Assembly: GCA_035701265.1 (NCBI GenBank)
Contig: DASSNU010000007.1
Span: forward strand, 67,748-131,747
DNA: 64,000 nucleotides
Origin: DASSNU01 sp035701265
GTDB taxonomy: Bacteria > Gemmatimonadota > Gemmatimonadetes > Gemmatimonadales > Gemmatimonadaceae
Direction: 5' to 3'
The translations under genes and the position numbers were made by a program. Shown here one piece after another: positions 63,532-64,000 of this stretch. The notes under the pieces were generated by a model. That model worked only from the letters and a program-made list of their open reading frames with translations, was not told the DNA's origin and did no database searches. Every line of letters starts with the position of its first letter. The stretch's first letter is position 1.

Positions 63532-64000
63532 ATGTCCATATCGACCTTTCCCGCGCGACGCAAGCATCCGAAGCTTGTGCGGTGGTGGCAGGTTCTCTGG
63601 ACGCTACCCTTGATCGGCGTGTTGTTCGTGTGGGGCCGCCAGGCGCTCATCGACCGAGCCATTGCTGCACGTCAGCACACGACGGTGGGCACGATCACTG
63701 GTCACGAGCCGAGCTATCACGACCGGTACTTCTACACGTACGCGGTAAGCGGGCAGACATTCCGCCACTGGCAAATCCCGCATCGGGTGACGTGGCATCT
63801 GGGGCAGAAGGTCGTTGTCTACTATGATCCCCAAGACCACGCTACGAGCTCGCTGACGGACTTCTCGGAGCGCAGTGCGGACGCGACCGGTCCCATCTCG
63901 TTGCTCCTCGTCCTGACCGTGGGGCTCATCGGCTACATCCTGTACGAGGCACGACACCAGGCGCGGGCCATGGACCGCACGAGAATTCCGGACGACCCCG
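63532..64000 (+). CDS. DUF3592-like membrane protein (runs off right edge)
   Basis: The first 156 codons are in the window. A TM near VLWTLPLIGVLFVWG is followed by an extracytoplasmic domain with TVGTITGHEPSYHDRYFYTYAVSG and VVVYYDPQDHATSSL, and a second TM near ISLLLVLTVGLIGYILYEA. This is the two-TM, central-beta-domain layout of DUF3592 proteins. The function is unknown. Position next to the RHS gene could make it an accessory membrane protein, but nothing shows it. The start lacks a clear ribosome site. Confidence 0.7.
   Translation, partial: MSISTFPARRKHPKLVRWWQVLWTLPLIGVLFVWGRQALIDRAIAARQHTTVGTITGHEPSYHDRYFYTYAVSGQTFRHWQIPHRVTWHLGQKVVVYYDPQDHATSSLTDFSERSADATGPISLLLVLTVGLIGYILYEARHQARAMDRTRIPDDP

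Noticed and set aside
1..64000. tRNA genes, CRISPR arrays, insertion sequences and prophage genes
   Set aside because: None recognised on reading both strands. A covariance-model scan could still find a short RNA I missed.

Overview
The window is a GC-rich bacterial chromosome segment built around the dnaA/dnaN replication region. GWxTD-domain and UPF0182 proteins, paired M16 peptidases, abundant lipoproteins and a long RHS protein together suggest Gemmatimonadota. That placement is an inference from gene content and was not tested phylogenetically.

Layout. 1-4,700 (minus strand): 5' end of polA, a cold-shock protein with a near-consensus sigma-70 promoter, a lytic transglycosylase and a GWxTD lipoprotein. 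4,740-10,662: Ser/Thr kinase, membrane histidine kinase, pyrE, an AraC-type regulator, the RNase P RNA gene (rnpB) and a lipoprotein. 10,691-18,431: replication/translation core, with dnaN and dnaA leftward and rpmH-rnpA-yidD-yidC-MBL-mnmE rightward. The dnaA-dnaN gap carries DnaA-box-like sites next to a TAG-triplet run, which looks like oriC. 18,463-31,505: housekeeping and hypothetical genes (metalloprotease-like, DUF2225, beta-CASP hydrolase, TetR, YdcF, UPF0182, pterin enzymes, an active/inactive M16 pair, Nudix hydrolase). 31,792-45,254: ECF sigma and zinc-finger anti-sigma separated by a strong hairpin, then holA, a TPR/SPOR lipoprotein-like protein, mutS, a YdiJ-like flavo-FeS oxidase, a sorbosone-dehydrogenase-like lipoprotein and a DUF3857/transglutaminase protein.

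45,778-62,661 is the most distinctive part. A compact type II secretion operon (gspE-G-F-H-I-J-K-L-M-C-like-D, nearly all start/stop codons overlapping) lies between two sigma-54 activators without sensor domains. Next comes a 1,593-residue RHS-repeat protein with a Sec-type signal. Upstream of gspE there are three GTTGACAC/GTGTCAAC sites about 20 bp apart and a sigma-54-like promoter. Upstream of the RHS gene there is a 40-bp perfect palindrome and a second sigma-54-like promoter. I read this as a sigma-54-controlled secretion cassette in which the RHS protein may be a T2SS substrate; this is inference.

The right end (62,662-63,531) has no convincing gene and looks lower in GC. A DUF3592-like membrane protein begins at 63,532 and runs off the window. 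No tRNA, CRISPR array, insertion sequence or prophage was recognised.
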